Shown piece by piece: positions 5,582-5,952 of a stretch of DNA of 5,952 nucleotides. How positions within the stretch are numbered: position 1 is the first letter of the stretch; the number at the start of each line of letters is the position of its first letter. Origin of the DNA: Alistipes sp. Lineage in GTDB: Bacteria; Bacteroidota; Bacteroidia; Bacteroidales; Rikenellaceae. The position numbers and the translations under genes are program-made. The DNA is taken from NCBI GenBank assembly GCA_022511355.1, contig JAFLRS010000100.1, positions 1 to 5,952 on the forward strand. Reading direction: 5' to 3'. Below the pieces are notes generated by a model. The model did no database searches. It had not been told where the DNA came from and saw only the letters and a program-made list of their open reading frames with translations.

Positions 5582-5952
5582 CTACAAGTGCAGCCTGCGC
5601 ACCGCGAAGCGCACCCATGCCGAACATTCGAAAAGCGCGGTTATGCCGCTCGTGATTTTTATTTTGCAATCGTAGGGCTGACGCATAAAGCTCTTGCGGC
5701 GGTACTTTTTCATTCCGCGCACCACATCGAGAATCTCCGACACCAGAATTTCGGCCGTTGCGGGGTCCGATTCGTTGCGCAGCTCCCTGCGCAGACGCGA
5801 ATAGTAGACCCGATTGGCCAGATAGAGGCACTCCTCTCCGTAGCCGCAGCGTTTCAGAGTCTCTATGACGGCATTTTTGGTGTCGGCAAGCCGTGCGGCC
5901 CCTATCTGACGGTGAGAGACCGAACCCGGCACGAAACGGTATATATAGGTCG
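5582..5952 (-). CDS. probable GT2 family glycosyltransferase, C-terminal part (runs off window)
   Basis: A minus-strand frame is open from the right edge of the window to a TAG stop at 5584-5582, giving the last 122 residues or so of a longer protein. The first visible residues, YIYRFVPGSVSHR, resemble the segment after the catalytic core of GT2 glycosyltransferases (tyrosine-rich strand, then a basic or proline residue and GS-S-H). A helical, basic tail follows, rich in Tyr, Arg and Lys, as in Bacteroidota polysaccharide GT2 enzymes. The in-frame GTG at 5932-5930 falls inside this conserved segment, so I do not take it as the start; the true start should lie several hundred bases beyond 5952. 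The DXD motif and donor site are outside the window. The stop codon abuts that of the converging glycerophosphotransferase gene. The family assignment rests on a short stretch and is an inference; that the frame is coding is more secure. Confidence 0.62.
   Translation of the reverse strand, partial: TYIYRFVPGSVSHRQIGAARLADTKNAVIETLKRCGYGEECLYLANRVYYSRLRRELRNESDPATAEILVSEILDVVRGMKKYRRKSFMRQPYDCKIKITSGITALFECSAWVRFAVRRLHL

Noticed and set aside
5582..5932. Treating the minus-strand frame as a complete 116-residue gene starting at GTG 5932.
   Set aside because: The frame is open past the GTG to the window edge, and the GTG falls inside a segment resembling the middle of GT2 enzymes, so the gene is truncated by the window.

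Overview
The window looks like chromosomal DNA of a Bacteroidota bacterium, most likely Bacteroidales and plausibly Alistipes-like. This is inferred from three things. The coding DNA is fairly GC-rich and uses the ATA isoleucine codon freely. The genes have no Shine-Dalgarno sequences and sit behind A/T-rich leaders. The upstream regions carry the Bacteroidota promoter pattern TTTG-(about 19 bp)-TAnnTTTG. The species cannot be fixed from sequence reading alone. I see no rRNA, tRNA, CRISPR array, insertion sequence, integrase or attachment site.

Layout: an A/T-rich intergenic region (1-204) holds a near-perfect promoter for the first gene and a weaker motif pointing left off the window. Five complete genes then run on the + strand: a polyprenol-phosphate mannosyltransferase-type GT2 enzyme (205-924); a DUF3737 right-handed beta-helix protein of unknown function (1010-1858); a MATE-family multidrug/metabolite exporter (1872-3296); a MalY/PatB-type PLP-dependent C-S lyase/aminotransferase (3331-4509); and a CDP-glycerol glycerophosphotransferase-family enzyme (4517-5581). 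On the - strand, the C-terminal end of a probable GT2 glycosyltransferase (5582 to beyond 5952) converges on the last + gene, with the two stop codons directly abutting. Almost all the DNA from 205 to the end is coding.

Transcription units inferred from spacing and promoter motifs: (i) the mannosyltransferase alone from its own promoter, probably ending in the 85-bp gap after it; (ii) DUF3737 plus MATE, 13 bp apart, behind a TAATTTTG box embedded in a perfect inverted repeat; (iii) the MalY/PatB gene plus the glycerophosphotransferase gene, 7 bp apart, behind a promoter whose -33 element lies in the last codons of the MATE gene. Functionally there is a surface-glycan theme (lipid-linked mannose donor, glycerol-phosphate transferase, GT2 enzyme). 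The exporter and the sulfur-amino-acid enzyme between them have no obvious link to it.

The region reads as ordinary core or lightly accessory chromosome. I did not find a clear novel system. The most unusual items are the regular, aromatic-laddered coils of the DUF3737 protein paired with an exporter, the inverted repeat over its promoter, and a teichoic-acid-type transferase in a Gram-negative lineage.
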